From Pseudomonadota bacterium (GTDB lineage Bacteria > Desulfobacterota > Desulfovibrionia > Desulfovibrionales > Desulfovibrionaceae): a DNA stretch of 64,000 bases. The number at the start of each line of letters is the position of its first letter. Within the stretch, counting starts at the first letter, position 1. The notes below the pieces were generated by a model. That model was not told where the DNA came from. It did no database searches and saw nothing but the letters and a program-made list of their open reading frames with translations. Shown piece by piece: positions 5,788-14,197 of this stretch. The stretch covers positions 1 to 64,000 of the forward strand of contig JAEYDL010000030.1 in NCBI GenBank assembly GCA_023403845.1. Direction: 5' to 3'. Both the position numbers and the translations under genes were made by a program.

Positions 5788-6288
5788 TTATTTCAAATGC
5801 TCTCCCGATAGTTTTTTCTTTCTGGAATTATACGCCCTCAAAACATTTTTCTGCAACTTTTCCATGAGATTACCACAAATCAACTTTTGATCGGGGACAT
5901 AACCACACAATTTTTTGTATTCATCCATGGAGATGCCATGGGACAACAAATGCCTTGCCGTCAGGTTCTGAACTTTCCTACCGCACAGGCAGCACTCTAC
6001 GAACTCTTTTCCAATCGCTTCTTCCGGCTTCGCCACCAAATTTCGTCTCGTATATTTCTTCTTGGGCTGAGCTGGAGGCATATCGGTTTCTGTTTCCGAT
6101 ACCGTATCTTGAGTTGTCTCAATCTTTGCTGACTCGGCAATATCCTCAACCATATCTCTTTCGGCAAGTTTGCCATTGGCCTCAATAAGACCAGCCTTGA
6201 AAATCGTAAATTGCTCAAGGATAAAATCGAAAGGTTGTTCAGGATACCTTTCCATAATCAATTTCAACAATTCTGAATCCTTAATCAT
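5788..6288 (-). CDS. MucR/Ros-family zinc-finger transcriptional regulator
   Basis: The 166-residue protein ends in the Ros/MucR fold: CCLCGRKVQNLTARHLLSHG, then a MDEYKKLCGY-type segment and a basic C-terminus. The Cys pair and the two His fit the zinc-binding CxxC...HxxxH arrangement. AGAGAGGATATT precedes ATG 6288. The N-terminal half is acidic with a PAQPKKKYTRR linker. MucR proteins bind AT-rich promoters and often silence acquired or surface genes. Here it is divergent from the recombinase across about 140 bp, so it is a good candidate to control recombinase expression or fibre cassettes. Confidence 0.85.
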   Translation of the reverse strand: MIKDSELLKLIMERYPEQPFDFILEQFTIFKAGLIEANGKLAERDMVEDIAESAKIETTQDTVSETETDMPPAQPKKKYTRRNLVAKPEEAIGKEFVECCLCGRKVQNLTARHLLSHGISMDEYKKLCGYVPDQKLICGNLMEKLQKNVLRAYNSRKKKLSGEHLK

Positions 6289-6427
6289 AATATCCTCTCT
6301 TCATGCCAAGAACCTTTTGTCACTATGCTACCATCAAAACTTGTTTTTCAAGTATCTTTATGTGAATAGTTTGACTCTGTCCAGTTATACCAATTGTACC
6401 TATTCAAAGAATAAAAGGAAGCACATT

Positions 6428-7483
6428 ATGGCTACAGTCCGGTATTCAATACGCCAGAAAAAATGGATCGTAACATGGAAATCACATGGAACATCCCTCC
6501 GACATGAATGCGACTCGGAACAGGCAGCCCTGACGTTCTCCCAAATTCAGGAAACCATTTTCCACAAGGAACTCCTTCTCAGGGCTCCAAAGAGACGGAA
6601 GTCCATCTCCGTAAGGGAACTCTTCGATCTGCATTTCCTTCGCTGCTCCAAGTCTTCAATTACCATCAAACAGGATATGTACCACGCCAAACCTCTGCTT
6701 GACTTCTTTTCCCGCCGATCCTCTCTGTCCATCACCCGAGCCGACATCTCGGCATTCTGCTCAATCCAGAAACAGGCCGGCACGGCGCAGTCCACGATCC
6801 ACAGACGAATCTCGCTGCTGCGCTCGATCATGAACTGGGGATGGCGCGAGGGACTCCTTCCGGAACAGATCGAGCGATGGTCGATTCCCAAGGGGAAAAA
6901 CAGGCGAACGCCTCCTCCAACGATTTCGGAACTGTCGGCTCTGCTCCGCGCAGCTTCTCCCCATATTCAAAGGATCATCCTGCTCGGCATCTACACCGGT
7001 GCCCGCATAGGCCCGAGCGAACTGTTTTCTCTGACTTGGGACGACGTGGATCTGGCTCATGGCGTAATCAGTATGCCCAGCGCCAACAAAGGCGGCAGAC
7101 TTGCGAAAAGAGATGTCCCGATTCGGAAGGAACTCCTGCCGCTGCTTGCACAATGGCAACGCCAAGACGGAGACTGCCCTTACGTCATTTCCTGGGCGGG
7201 GAAACCCGTCCGCAAGGTTGGTTCGGCCTGGAAAACAGCGATTCGCAAGGCAGGTATCCGCCCTTTTAGGCCATACGATCTGCGCCATGCTTACGCCACC
7301 TATTCCATCCGTTCCGGAGTCGATCTCAAAACCAGCGCGGAAATCATGGGGCATGAAAATGCCAGAATGATACTAGAGGTGTACGAACACGTTGACTGGA
7401 CGCAAAAAGTCAAAGCCATCGAAGCCATGCCAGACTTCTTCGGGTCATCCTTGAGCCTCCCGCAGAACCTCCCGCACAAGTGA
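6428..7483 (+). CDS. Tyrosine recombinase, candidate shufflon (Rci-like) invertase
   Basis: From ATG 6428 (preceded by AAAAGGAA) the protein has 351 residues. An arm-type N-terminus (MATVRYSIRQKKW) and a SAM-like core-binding domain (about 60-150) come first. The catalytic domain follows, with Arg193 in TGARIGPSELFSL, Arg286 in YDLRHAYAT, His309 in MGHE and Tyr319 in VYEHVD. Its size is close to phage integrases and to plasmid shufflon recombinase Rci (about 380). Its place beside nine 18-bp repeats, with no att-like duplication or tRNA nearby, favours a DNA-inversion role. An integrase that inserted the island remains the alternative. Confidence 0.8.
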   Translation: MATVRYSIRQKKWIVTWKSHGTSLRHECDSEQAALTFSQIQETIFHKELLLRAPKRRKSISVRELFDLHFLRCSKSSITIKQDMYHAKPLLDFFSRRSSLSITRADISAFCSIQKQAGTAQSTIHRRISLLRSIMNWGWREGLLPEQIERWSIPKGKNRRTPPPTISELSALLRAASPHIQRIILLGIYTGARIGPSELFSLTWDDVDLAHGVISMPSANKGGRLAKRDVPIRKELLPLLAQWQRQDGDCPYVISWAGKPVRKVGSAWKTAIRKAGIRPFRPYDLRHAYATYSIRSGVDLKTSAEIMGHENARMILEVYEHVDWTQKVKAIEAMPDFFGSSLSLPQNLPHK

Positions 7484-7834
7484 AATGTTCCAAAGAACAA
7501 GATAAACGACGACGGCACACGCCAAAGAGTAGGGAATGCCGTATCCGTATTCCACGACGGGGAAGACCTTTCCGATTCGGAAATCAAACAGCAGCACGAT
7601 CATCCAGCGAATGAATACGCTGAACATAACCGAAAAACCGAACAGCACTATCCGCCAGTCCTTCAGCAACACGCCAAGATAAAAAGCGGGAACAAGAACA
7701 ATCTTTCCCAGCAGGCAAAACAGGAAAAGCTGAAACAGAAAGTCCAGAACAGCCAAAACGCCCGGATGTTCCCCCAGCCAGAATATCCCGCAGATGAACA
7801 GGACTATCCCTCCAAGTCCAGAACCGATATGCAT
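7445..7834 (-). CDS. Small multi-pass membrane protein, unknown
   Basis: The likely start is ATG 7834 after GGAGGGGTCAC, giving 129 residues. Four hydrophobic segments are visible (about residues 5-20, 27-60, 65-82 and 96-116). The 3' end overlaps the end of the recombinase gene on the other strand by 39 bp. No family was recognised. The tail-to-tail overlap suggests that it belongs to the same island, but it could equally be a chromosomal gene at its edge. Confidence 0.5.
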   Translation of the reverse strand: MHIGSGLGGIVLFICGIFWLGEHPGVLAVLDFLFQLFLFCLLGKIVLVPAFYLGVLLKDWRIVLFGFSVMFSVFIRWMIVLLFDFRIGKVFPVVEYGYGIPYSLACAVVVYLVLWNISLVREVLREAQG

Positions 7835-8613
7835 GTGACCCCTCCGCATACGGGGGCACCCTTCCGGGATACCCCCGGTTAAACCTCAAGCTATCCGTAG
7901 CTCCTTAAGTTTCCCGTTTGGACATCTGTCTCTGATGATCCGCATCATCTCCTGGAACGAACAGGTTCTCGGCGTCTTCTCGCCCGGCAACAGGAACGTA
8001 CACCTTTTTGTTGAAATTTGTCTGGATTTCTATCCCATGCGGAACGCTTCTTGGAAAGAAATATTTGTTATTTTGCAGAGTTGTACCCTATCTGATCTCC
8101 CCGCTTTTTAGCTGATCATGAACAGTATGCCGCTGAAAATTCCTCTCTTTCGACACCCCGGTTCGCAAGCGTTGTACCCACGGTCTTTTCAGTCTGCCTA
8201 GACGAAAGTCTGCATCTGATCATCGTTGCCCCGCCTCTCAAGAGTGGGGATGGCGGTCCCACCTGCCATCCGAACCAGTCTCTTCGTATCATGGTCTGCA
8301 ACCTTTTTTTCGGTACAGCCCGCATCCTCAAATATTCCGGTCTGGCCAACATCAGTATTTCATGGGAATCCATCGAAAAAATTCATGCTGTCTCCCACAA
8401 GGGCATGGCGGCATCTATCTTCAACTGTAAAACTGCAGCAAAACCGGTATGATGAATTTCAGTACCATCTGTCTTCTGGCGGAGATAGCCATCTGAAACC
8501 TCCTTTTAAAAGGGGACAGGCATATTTTCTGCTCATTACGGATTTCCTCGACAAACTTCTGGAAAGTGGCGAGGAGAGACAAGGGATGAAATGAACGCAA
8601 TCGTACGAAGAAT
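7835..8613. other. No supported gene; decayed island edge
   Basis: Several overlapping open frames occur on both strands, but none shows a recognisable domain together with a ribosome-binding site. Composition is intermediate between the island and the chromosome. It is followed at once by a permease relic, so the stretch is probably scar sequence from insertion and deletion. Confidence 0.4.
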
Positions 8614-8826
8614 ATGGTATGCTCATATCCCTACCTGAACGAAATTGCTGGAGTCTCCCCGCCTGTCGGAATCAATTCCTTTGCGCTTGCAGGCGTGACT
8701 AATGAGCGTGCCTCGGACGTATTTTCCGGCACTTTACCTTTCATTACCTGTGACCTAATTGTCGTCATCATACTTTGCTTCTTCCCCAGGATTGCGACGT
8801 TCCTGCCGTACTCCATGCTTGAATAG
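8614..8826 (+). pseudogene. Relic: C-terminus of a TRAP transporter DctM permease
   Basis: From about 8647 the frame encodes GVSPPVGINSFALAGVT, SDVFSGTLPFITCDL and FFPRIATFLP, ending near 8826. These match the last conserved part of DctM large permeases, where TPPFG-N-F and a final membrane helix ending in FP-x-xATxLP are typical. Only about 60 of the usual 430 residues remain. It stops 11 bp before the AbgA-like gene, which suggests that a TRAP-hydrolase operon lost its transporter. Confidence 0.7.
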
Positions 8827-8837
8827 GAGTTGTCATC

Positions 8838-10133
8838 ATGGAATTTGTTCCTGTTGTATCACAGCAGCAGCTTGTCGAGCTGCGGCGTACCCTGCACCGC
8901 CATGCCGAGTCCGGTCTTTCGGAATTCTGGACGACAGCCTTTCTTGCCGAAAAATTATCGGAAATCGGATGCGAGGTTCATGTAGGCGAAGAGGTCATGG
9001 ACCGCTCGGCCATGATGGGCGTACCCGACCCGGAGACGCAGAAGCAACGCCTCACCGAGGCTCTCGCACAGGGAGCCAGTCCTGAATGGATCAGAAAAAT
9101 GAACGGACTGACGGGGCTGATGGTCGATATTCGTCCGGACCTTCCTCCGCATTCCCTGTTGCGCTTCGACATTGATTGCGTGGACGTGAACGAAAGCTGC
9201 GATCCCGACCACAAGCCCGCCACCGAGGGTTTTGCGTCCATCAATGAAAACGAATTCCACGCCTGCGGTCATGATGGACATGCCGCTATCGGACTGGGCG
9301 TCGCGATGGAACTGATGCGACGCAAGGATCAGCTGAAGCACAACGTGCGTCTGGTATTCGAACCGGCCGAGGAAGGCAGCCGGGGAGCCCGTCCGATGGT
9401 CAGCGCCGGGCTTGCCAGAGGCGCCAAATACTTCCTTGCCGCCCATATCGGCGTCAATGCGGACCGGGACCATCAGCTCGTGTGCGGAACTCAGGGCTTT
9501 TTGGCAACGACCAAATTTGACGTGGAACTGTTCGGCCTTGCGTCGCACTCCGGAGCCGATCCCCACAAGGGGCACAATTCGTTGCTTGCAGCCGCCAATA
9601 TTCTCATCAATCTCCACGCCATTCCGCGTCATGGCGAAGGCGCGAGCCGCATCACGGTGGGCATGCTGTCAGGCGGCACGGGACGCAACGTCATTCCCGA
9701 CCATGCCAAACTCGTCTGTGAAACCCGCGGCGCGACGACCGAAATCAATGACTACATGTTCGACAAGGCCAGACGCATCATTGAACATGTGGCTGCCATG
9801 TATGAGCAGGAAGTCAAAATTACGGTAATGGGGTCTGCGGGCAACGCCGTCAGCGATAAGAAAATGATTGAGGTCGTCAAGCGGGCCGCTCGGCATATCC
9901 CGTACTTTTATCAGGATCTTGTCACGGAAATGGGCGACGGGTTCGGCACTGACGACGCATGCACGTTCATCAGCGCCGTTCAGGAACAGGGAGGAGCCGG
10001 CACATACGCCCAAATCGGCAGCAGTCTCCCCGCCGGACATCATAATCCCCGCTTTGATTTCAACGAGGATTTGCTGCAGCCGGCCGTAGAGCTGTTCTGC
10101 CGCTCGGTATTTATCATGGATGGCATGGAGTAG
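8838..10133 (+). CDS. AbgA-like M20 family amidohydrolase
   Basis: The 431-residue protein matches the M20D peptidase/amidohydrolase family in length and motifs: HRHAESGLSEFWT near the N-terminus, HACGHDGHAA (metal-binding Cys/His), EPAEEGSRGARPM and a C-terminal GHHNPRFDF. The closest recognised relative is the A subunit of p-aminobenzoyl-glutamate hydrolase (AbgA, about 436 residues), which cleaves an amide bond in folate breakdown products. A B subunit is not seen nearby, so the true substrate may be another N-acyl amino acid. AGGAG lies 8 nt before ATG 8838. The upstream DctM relic implies a lost uptake system for the same substrate. Confidence 0.8.
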   Translation: MEFVPVVSQQQLVELRRTLHRHAESGLSEFWTTAFLAEKLSEIGCEVHVGEEVMDRSAMMGVPDPETQKQRLTEALAQGASPEWIRKMNGLTGLMVDIRPDLPPHSLLRFDIDCVDVNESCDPDHKPATEGFASINENEFHACGHDGHAAIGLGVAMELMRRKDQLKHNVRLVFEPAEEGSRGARPMVSAGLARGAKYFLAAHIGVNADRDHQLVCGTQGFLATTKFDVELFGLASHSGADPHKGHNSLLAAANILINLHAIPRHGEGASRITVGMLSGGTGRNVIPDHAKLVCETRGATTEINDYMFDKARRIIEHVAAMYEQEVKITVMGSAGNAVSDKKMIEVVKRAARHIPYFYQDLVTEMGDGFGTDDACTFISAVQEQGGAGTYAQIGSSLPAGHHNPRFDFNEDLLQPAVELFCRSVFIMDGME

Positions 10134-10238
10134 ACCTGTCGGCAGCAAAACAGGACAGTGATTATCTCACGACAGATCGTATCCGTTCTGAGGCGTTCTG
10201 ACGCCTTTGTTCCAGCGTCAAGTTCCACATCTCTCTAC

Positions 10239-10272
10239 AGGCGCTCCATTGTTTTCAGAACATGGAGCGCCT
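10239..10272. terminator. Stem-loop between converging genes
   Basis: AGGCGCTCCAT and ATGGAGCGCCT form a perfect 11-bp stem around a 12-nt loop, followed by GTTGTT. It lies between the hydrolase and the converging DUF2520 gene, so it can serve both. Confidence 0.6.
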
Positions 10273-10345
10273 GTTGTTACGTATCGGGACATAAGAGCCT
10301 TGCCGTATATGCGACTCCTCGTGAACAGGAGCAATTGGTTTATCA

Positions 10346-11206
10346 TTATTTGTTTTTCAACAGATTGCGCATCCTGTCCATATCCCGTTCTGGGTGCCGG
10401 CGGGCGGCTATTTCGACAAGCCGACAGGAAAGAATACGGTAAATCTCCTGCGTGTCGCCGTGAAGAACGGCAAGATGACGCGCCACTGTCTCCGTGTCGT
10501 TTCGCTCTACCGGGCCGGTCAGAGCCTTGTCGACTCCCTGCTCCACCAGCCGCGCCATATTTCCGGAAAGCAAAGGCGCGAGCGCCCGTATCGCCGTCTC
10601 CTCATCAAAACCGCATTCCTTGAGCAGGTCGCAGGCTTCCTGAGCAAGCCCGACGACGAGATTGCTGGCGAATACGGCGGCCGCATGGTAGCGAGTCTTG
10701 TCCACGCCTTCCAGCGGCTGGATGCAAAGTTCGGCGGGAGCCAGCCAGTCGCGCAGAAACGCCACCGCCGGAGGATCGCCTTCCAGCGTGAAGACGGCCG
10801 TGGCCAGTCCCTTCCAGGAACTTTCCCTGCTGCTGACCGCGTAAAGGGGATGCAACGAACAGGCTCCGACGCAAAGAGCGGACGCGTGCTCCAGAAGCGC
10901 GGCGGGAAGCGATCCGCTGCAATGGCAGACGACCTTTCCCGCCAGCGGCAGCCCCCTGAGTTCATTCCAGACCTTGAGGATGCTTCCGTCAGGCACAGTG
11001 ATGAAAAGAATATCGCAGGCGGCCGCAAGTTCTTCCAGCGTTTCAAACGGCCTGCTTCCGGTCATTGCCGCAGCTTCGACGGAGGATGCAAATCTTCTGC
11101 CGGCATAACCGGCGACAGGCAGACCGGTTTCATGAAAAACCCGCCCAAGAGAACAGCCGACCTTCCCCGCACCGACGAACCCTGCACTCATGCTTCGTTT
11201 TTCCAC
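10346..11206 (-). CDS. Rossmann-fold DUF2520 oxidoreductase-like protein
   Basis: From GTG 11206, placed 4 nt after GGAGG, the protein has about 286 residues; ATG 11191 (MSAGFVGAGKVG) is the alternative start. GFVGAGKVGCSLGRVF is a clear NAD(P)-binding loop, and CHCSGSL and GACSLHPLYA are typical of the Rossmann-like plus DUF2520 architecture. That family resembles pyrroline-5-carboxylate and ketopantoate reductases, but the reaction is not established. It is a single gene, convergent with the AbgA-like gene and divergent from galE. Confidence 0.75.
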   Translation of the reverse strand: MEKRSMSAGFVGAGKVGCSLGRVFHETGLPVAGYAGRRFASSVEAAAMTGSRPFETLEELAAACDILFITVPDGSILKVWNELRGLPLAGKVVCHCSGSLPAALLEHASALCVGACSLHPLYAVSSRESSWKGLATAVFTLEGDPPAVAFLRDWLAPAELCIQPLEGVDKTRYHAAAVFASNLVVGLAQEACDLLKECGFDEETAIRALAPLLSGNMARLVEQGVDKALTGPVERNDTETVARHLAVLHGDTQEIYRILSCRLVEIAARRHPERDMDRMRNLLKNK

Positions 11207-11534
11207 CTTTCCTCCCGTTCCCGAAATTTCAAATGCACGATTGATACGGCATCCCGTCCCCAAAACAGTATTTTTTGCGTGTCCCCGGATCAACGCTTCC
11301 ATCTGAACGGTTGCATCCCGATCCTTGCGTTCCTCTCCGGTAACGCACTTTTTCCCGACGGAAAAGCCCCACGAAATATTCCGTCGCCATTGCCCCTTCC
11401 TTCACCGCCCGTGCCGCGACAAAGAAAAGGAAGACACGCACCGTCCCCGAAACATCTCCGTCAACAGCAGGGCTTGCGTCCCGGGCTCCGCGGGATTAAG
11501 CAAAGAGCACGCATCCTCAAGGAGATAAACCGTT
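11207..11534. other. Intergenic region upstream of galE
   Basis: A GC-rich stretch between two divergent genes. Open frames here are antisense continuations without domain support. No clear sigma-70 promoter, operator or RNA was recognised. Confidence 0.4.
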
Positions 11535-12533
11535 ATGGGAAAAATACTCGTTACCGGCGGCACAGGTTATCTTGGCACGCATATGCTCGTGGAACTGGTC
11601 AGACAGGGTTATGAACCGCTGTGCCTCGATAATCTGCACAACAGCAGCGCATCCGTGCTGGAGGCGGTCAGGACCATCTGCGGTCAGGAAATCCCCTTCA
11701 TCAAGGCAGATGCCGCCGATACCGCAATTATGGAAAGACTGTTCACGGAGCACGCCGTGGACGCGGTCATTCACTTCGCCGGACACAAGGCTGTGGGTGA
11801 ATCCGTGGCGCACCCGCTCATGTATTACCGCAACAACTATGACTCCGCATTGACCGTTCTTGAAATGTGCATTCGCTACGGCAGCGCGCTGGTCTTCAGT
11901 TCTTCCGCCACGGTCTACGGCGTGCCGCAGCACCTGCCGCTTACCGAAGAACACCCGCTGAGCGCCGTAAATCCCTACGGTCGCACCAAACTGTATATTG
12001 AGGAAACGATTCGGGATGTGGCCGCCGCCCATCCGGACTTCAACGTTTCTATTCTGCGTTATTTCAATCCGGTGGGCGCTCACGAATCGGGCCTCATCGG
12101 CGAAAATCCCAACGGCATCCCCAACAATCTGATGCCGTTCATCTGCCAGACTGCTGCGGGCATCCGCAAGGAACTGCAGATCTTCGGCGGCGACTACAAC
12201 ACTCCGGACGGTACGGGAGTGCGCGACTACATCCACGTAACCGACCTTATTTCCGGTCATATTGCTGCGCTGCGCAAACTGGAAACCCGTCCCGGCTGCA
12301 TTATCCACAATCTTGGCACGGGCCGGGGAACCAGCGTTCTTGAGATGGTGCGCCGCTTTGAAGAAGTCAATGGCGTGCGCGTCCCCTATCGTATCGTCGA
12401 ACGCAGAGCGGGCGACGTGGCAAGCTGCTATGCCGATCCGTCCAGAGCTCTCAGCGATCTGGACTGGAAGGCGACGAAGGGACTCGACGACATGGTCAGA
12501 GACAGCTGGCTCTGGCAAAGAAACAGCCGGTAG
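11535..12533 (+). CDS. galE: UDP-glucose 4-epimerase
   Basis: The 332-residue protein is an extended SDR of the GalE type. It has a TGGTGYLGTH NAD loop (7-16), FAGHKAVGESV, FSSSATVYG with the catalytic Ser/Thr, the YGRTK pair, and DYIHVTDL. GalE interconverts UDP-glucose and UDP-galactose for surface polysaccharide and galactose metabolism. Its length matches the family (about 330-340). AAGGAGATAAACCGTT precedes ATG 11535, and a strong terminator follows, so it appears monocistronic. Confidence 0.95.
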   Translation: MGKILVTGGTGYLGTHMLVELVRQGYEPLCLDNLHNSSASVLEAVRTICGQEIPFIKADAADTAIMERLFTEHAVDAVIHFAGHKAVGESVAHPLMYYRNNYDSALTVLEMCIRYGSALVFSSSATVYGVPQHLPLTEEHPLSAVNPYGRTKLYIEETIRDVAAAHPDFNVSILRYFNPVGAHESGLIGENPNGIPNNLMPFICQTAAGIRKELQIFGGDYNTPDGTGVRDYIHVTDLISGHIAALRKLETRPGCIIHNLGTGRGTSVLEMVRRFEEVNGVRVPYRIVERRAGDVASCYADPSRALSDLDWKATKGLDDMVRDSWLWQRNSR

Positions 12534-12550
12534 GACGTCACATTTCTGTA

Positions 12551-12581
12551 CGCCGGAAGCCCTTCGCTTCCGGCGTTTTTT
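12551..12581 (+). terminator. Intrinsic terminator of galE
   Basis: CGCCGGAAGC and GCTTCCGGCG form a perfect 10-bp stem with a 5-nt loop, followed by TTTTTT. It starts 17 bp after the galE stop codon. Confidence 0.9.
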
Positions 12582-12873
12582 CATCCATCGAATGAACCGC
12601 TGTCACCGTGCCCGTAACAAAGGACGACAACGCCCTTCAGGGGGGTGATGCTGCAACGAGCGCAGCGAAATCTCAAAACCCTTTTTAAAAGCACAACATC
12701 GGGACATACTGAAGGAGCATGCCTCTTGCGCGTCCGAGCCAAAAGAGTGATGCCCCTGCAAAGACAGTTCCCCTTTTCCGAAACCGGCCGCCCTCCGGCA
12801 GACCGAAAGAAAACCGTCTCCAACCCCGGACCTCTCTGCGGGGCACTCTGCCCGCCGAAGACAGGAGATTCAC

Positions 12874-13683
12874 ATGCGTGTCGGCATCATTCAAATGAAT
12901 ATCATCAAGGGCGACAAAAACGCCAATAAGAATACCGTCGCCGAAAAGGTCGCGGCCATCATGCGGAATGACTGTCCGCCTCAGGTCATCGTTCTGCCGG
13001 AGCTCTGGTCCACCGGATACGATCTGGAACACGCAAACAGTCTTGCCACACCGTTCGGAGAAGATGAAGCGATCTTTCTCGGGAGTCTGGCCCGGAAGTA
13101 TTACGTCGCGTTCGCCGGAGGCTCTGTGCTCTCGCGGTACGCGGGAAAGGTCTTCAATCGCGCCCAGATCATCGATGAGAAAGGCGCCTATGCCGGCGGA
13201 TACGACAAGATCCATCTGTTTCGTCTTATGGGGGAGGAACGATTTCTTGCGGCCGGAAAATCAGCCTTCCCGTTCACATTGCATGGAGTCCGGTGCGCCT
13301 GCATCATCTGCTATGATCTCCGCTTCTGCGAACTGCCGCGCAAGCTCGCCGTCGAGGGAGCGGAAATCCTCTTCATCAGCGCGGAATGGCCGCTCGCCCG
13401 CAAGGAACACTGGCTCACCCTCGTCCGGGCCAGAGCCATCGAAAATCAGATGTTCGTCGTCGCCTGCAACCGGTGCGGCATCACGGAACAGGAACAATTC
13501 GGCGGCAATTCAATGATCGTCGCCCCAGACGGTCGTTTGCTGGCCCATGCAGGCGAGGAGGAATCCCTGCTCTGCGCCGGACTGGATCTCGCCCTCGTCC
13601 GCAAGACGCGGGAACACATCAGGGTCTTGGAAGATCGCGTCCCGGACGCCTACAGCCATGAGGAAAAAAACCAAGCCATGTAG
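12874..13683 (+). CDS. Carbon-nitrogen hydrolase (nitrilase/omega-amidase-like)
   Basis: The 269-residue protein carries the nitrilase superfamily triad: Glu43 in LPELWSTGYD, Lys112 in GGYDKIHLF and Cys146 in CIICYDLRFCELPR. Length and the CYDLRFPE-like motif fit branch-10/omega-amidase proteins such as YafV and Nit2, which hydrolyse short omega-amides like alpha-ketoglutaramate. GACAGGAGATTCAC precedes ATG 12874. It appears to be a single gene; about 290 bp upstream hold no recognised gene. The exact substrate is inferred from family only. Confidence 0.85.
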   Translation: MRVGIIQMNIIKGDKNANKNTVAEKVAAIMRNDCPPQVIVLPELWSTGYDLEHANSLATPFGEDEAIFLGSLARKYYVAFAGGSVLSRYAGKVFNRAQIIDEKGAYAGGYDKIHLFRLMGEERFLAAGKSAFPFTLHGVRCACIICYDLRFCELPRKLAVEGAEILFISAEWPLARKEHWLTLVRARAIENQMFVVACNRCGITEQEQFGGNSMIVAPDGRLLAHAGEEESLLCAGLDLALVRKTREHIRVLEDRVPDAYSHEEKNQAM

Positions 13684-14070
13684 ACAAGCATTCCGACATG
13701 ACAGCAGCTAGATGACTTCCTTTCAGCCCAGTCTCTCTCCCCACTGCAACATTGCGAAACCTTTCAATCAGAAGGGTTCACCACATTCGCAGCTGCGTGG
13801 TTTTCCACCTTTTTATTCGTCACTTCTTGTTCTTTTTATCTTTTATAAAATCAAGAAACAAAGGACAAGTTACTCGGCTATTCACATCATTAGCATAACA
13901 TATTGTATTTAATATAAATAACATATATCCAATAATATATATGCCTTTGTACGATCAACACCGTCGCTCAAACTTTATACTATCCCTGTTTTTTGCATTT
14001 TAAAGAATATTTCTTATTTTTGCGAAAATTATATTATTTAATATAATTATAAAACTTTATCCATATTCTC
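13684..14070. other. AT-rich intergenic region upstream of the carboxylate cluster
   Basis: No gene is supported. The DNA becomes strongly AT-rich from about 13,840 and could serve as a bendable region between enhancer sites and the sigma-54 promoter at 14,139. Isolated TGCGAA half sites (for example near 14,018) resemble arms of the palindrome at 14,071. Confidence 0.4.
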
Positions 14071-14086
14071 TTCGCATAAATGCGAA
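14071..14086. promoter_or_regulatory. Palindrome TTCGCAT-AA-ATGCGAA, candidate enhancer site
   Basis: A perfect 7-bp inverted repeat with a 2-bp spacer lies about 55 bp upstream of the sigma-54 promoter. Fis-type helix-turn-helix domains of sigma-54 activators bind such dyads. The activator encoded at 20,167-22,218 is the obvious candidate ligand; this is inference. Confidence 0.45.
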
Positions 14087-14138
14087 TGCATTAAATTCAA
14101 AATATCAATAATATAGCAGTATACCATAATAAATTTTA

Positions 14139-14154
14139 TGGCACGCCTTTTGCT
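14139..14154 (+). promoter_or_regulatory. Sigma-54 promoter of the CoA-transferase gene
   Basis: The sequence TGGCACGCCTTTTGCT matches the sigma-54 consensus TGGCACG-N4-TTGCW exactly, with the GG and GC doublets at the required spacing. Transcription would start near 14,165, about 33 nt before ATG 14198. Confidence 0.85.
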
Positions 14155-14197
14155 TGTGGAATATATAACAAATTCCCTGAGCTCATAAGGAGTGCCC

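Noticed and set aside
6428..7483. Classical prophage integrase with attachment sites
   Set aside because: No tRNA, no flanking direct repeat and no other integration or lysogeny genes were seen, so the inversion role was preferred, though integration is not excluded.
8116..8600. Transposase or other gene in the island-edge region
   Set aside because: Overlapping frames on both strands show no family motif and no convincing ribosome-binding site.
10394..11614. Long rightward open frame opposite the DUF2520 gene
   Set aside because: It is antisense to a gene with clear Rossmann motifs and has no domain of its own.
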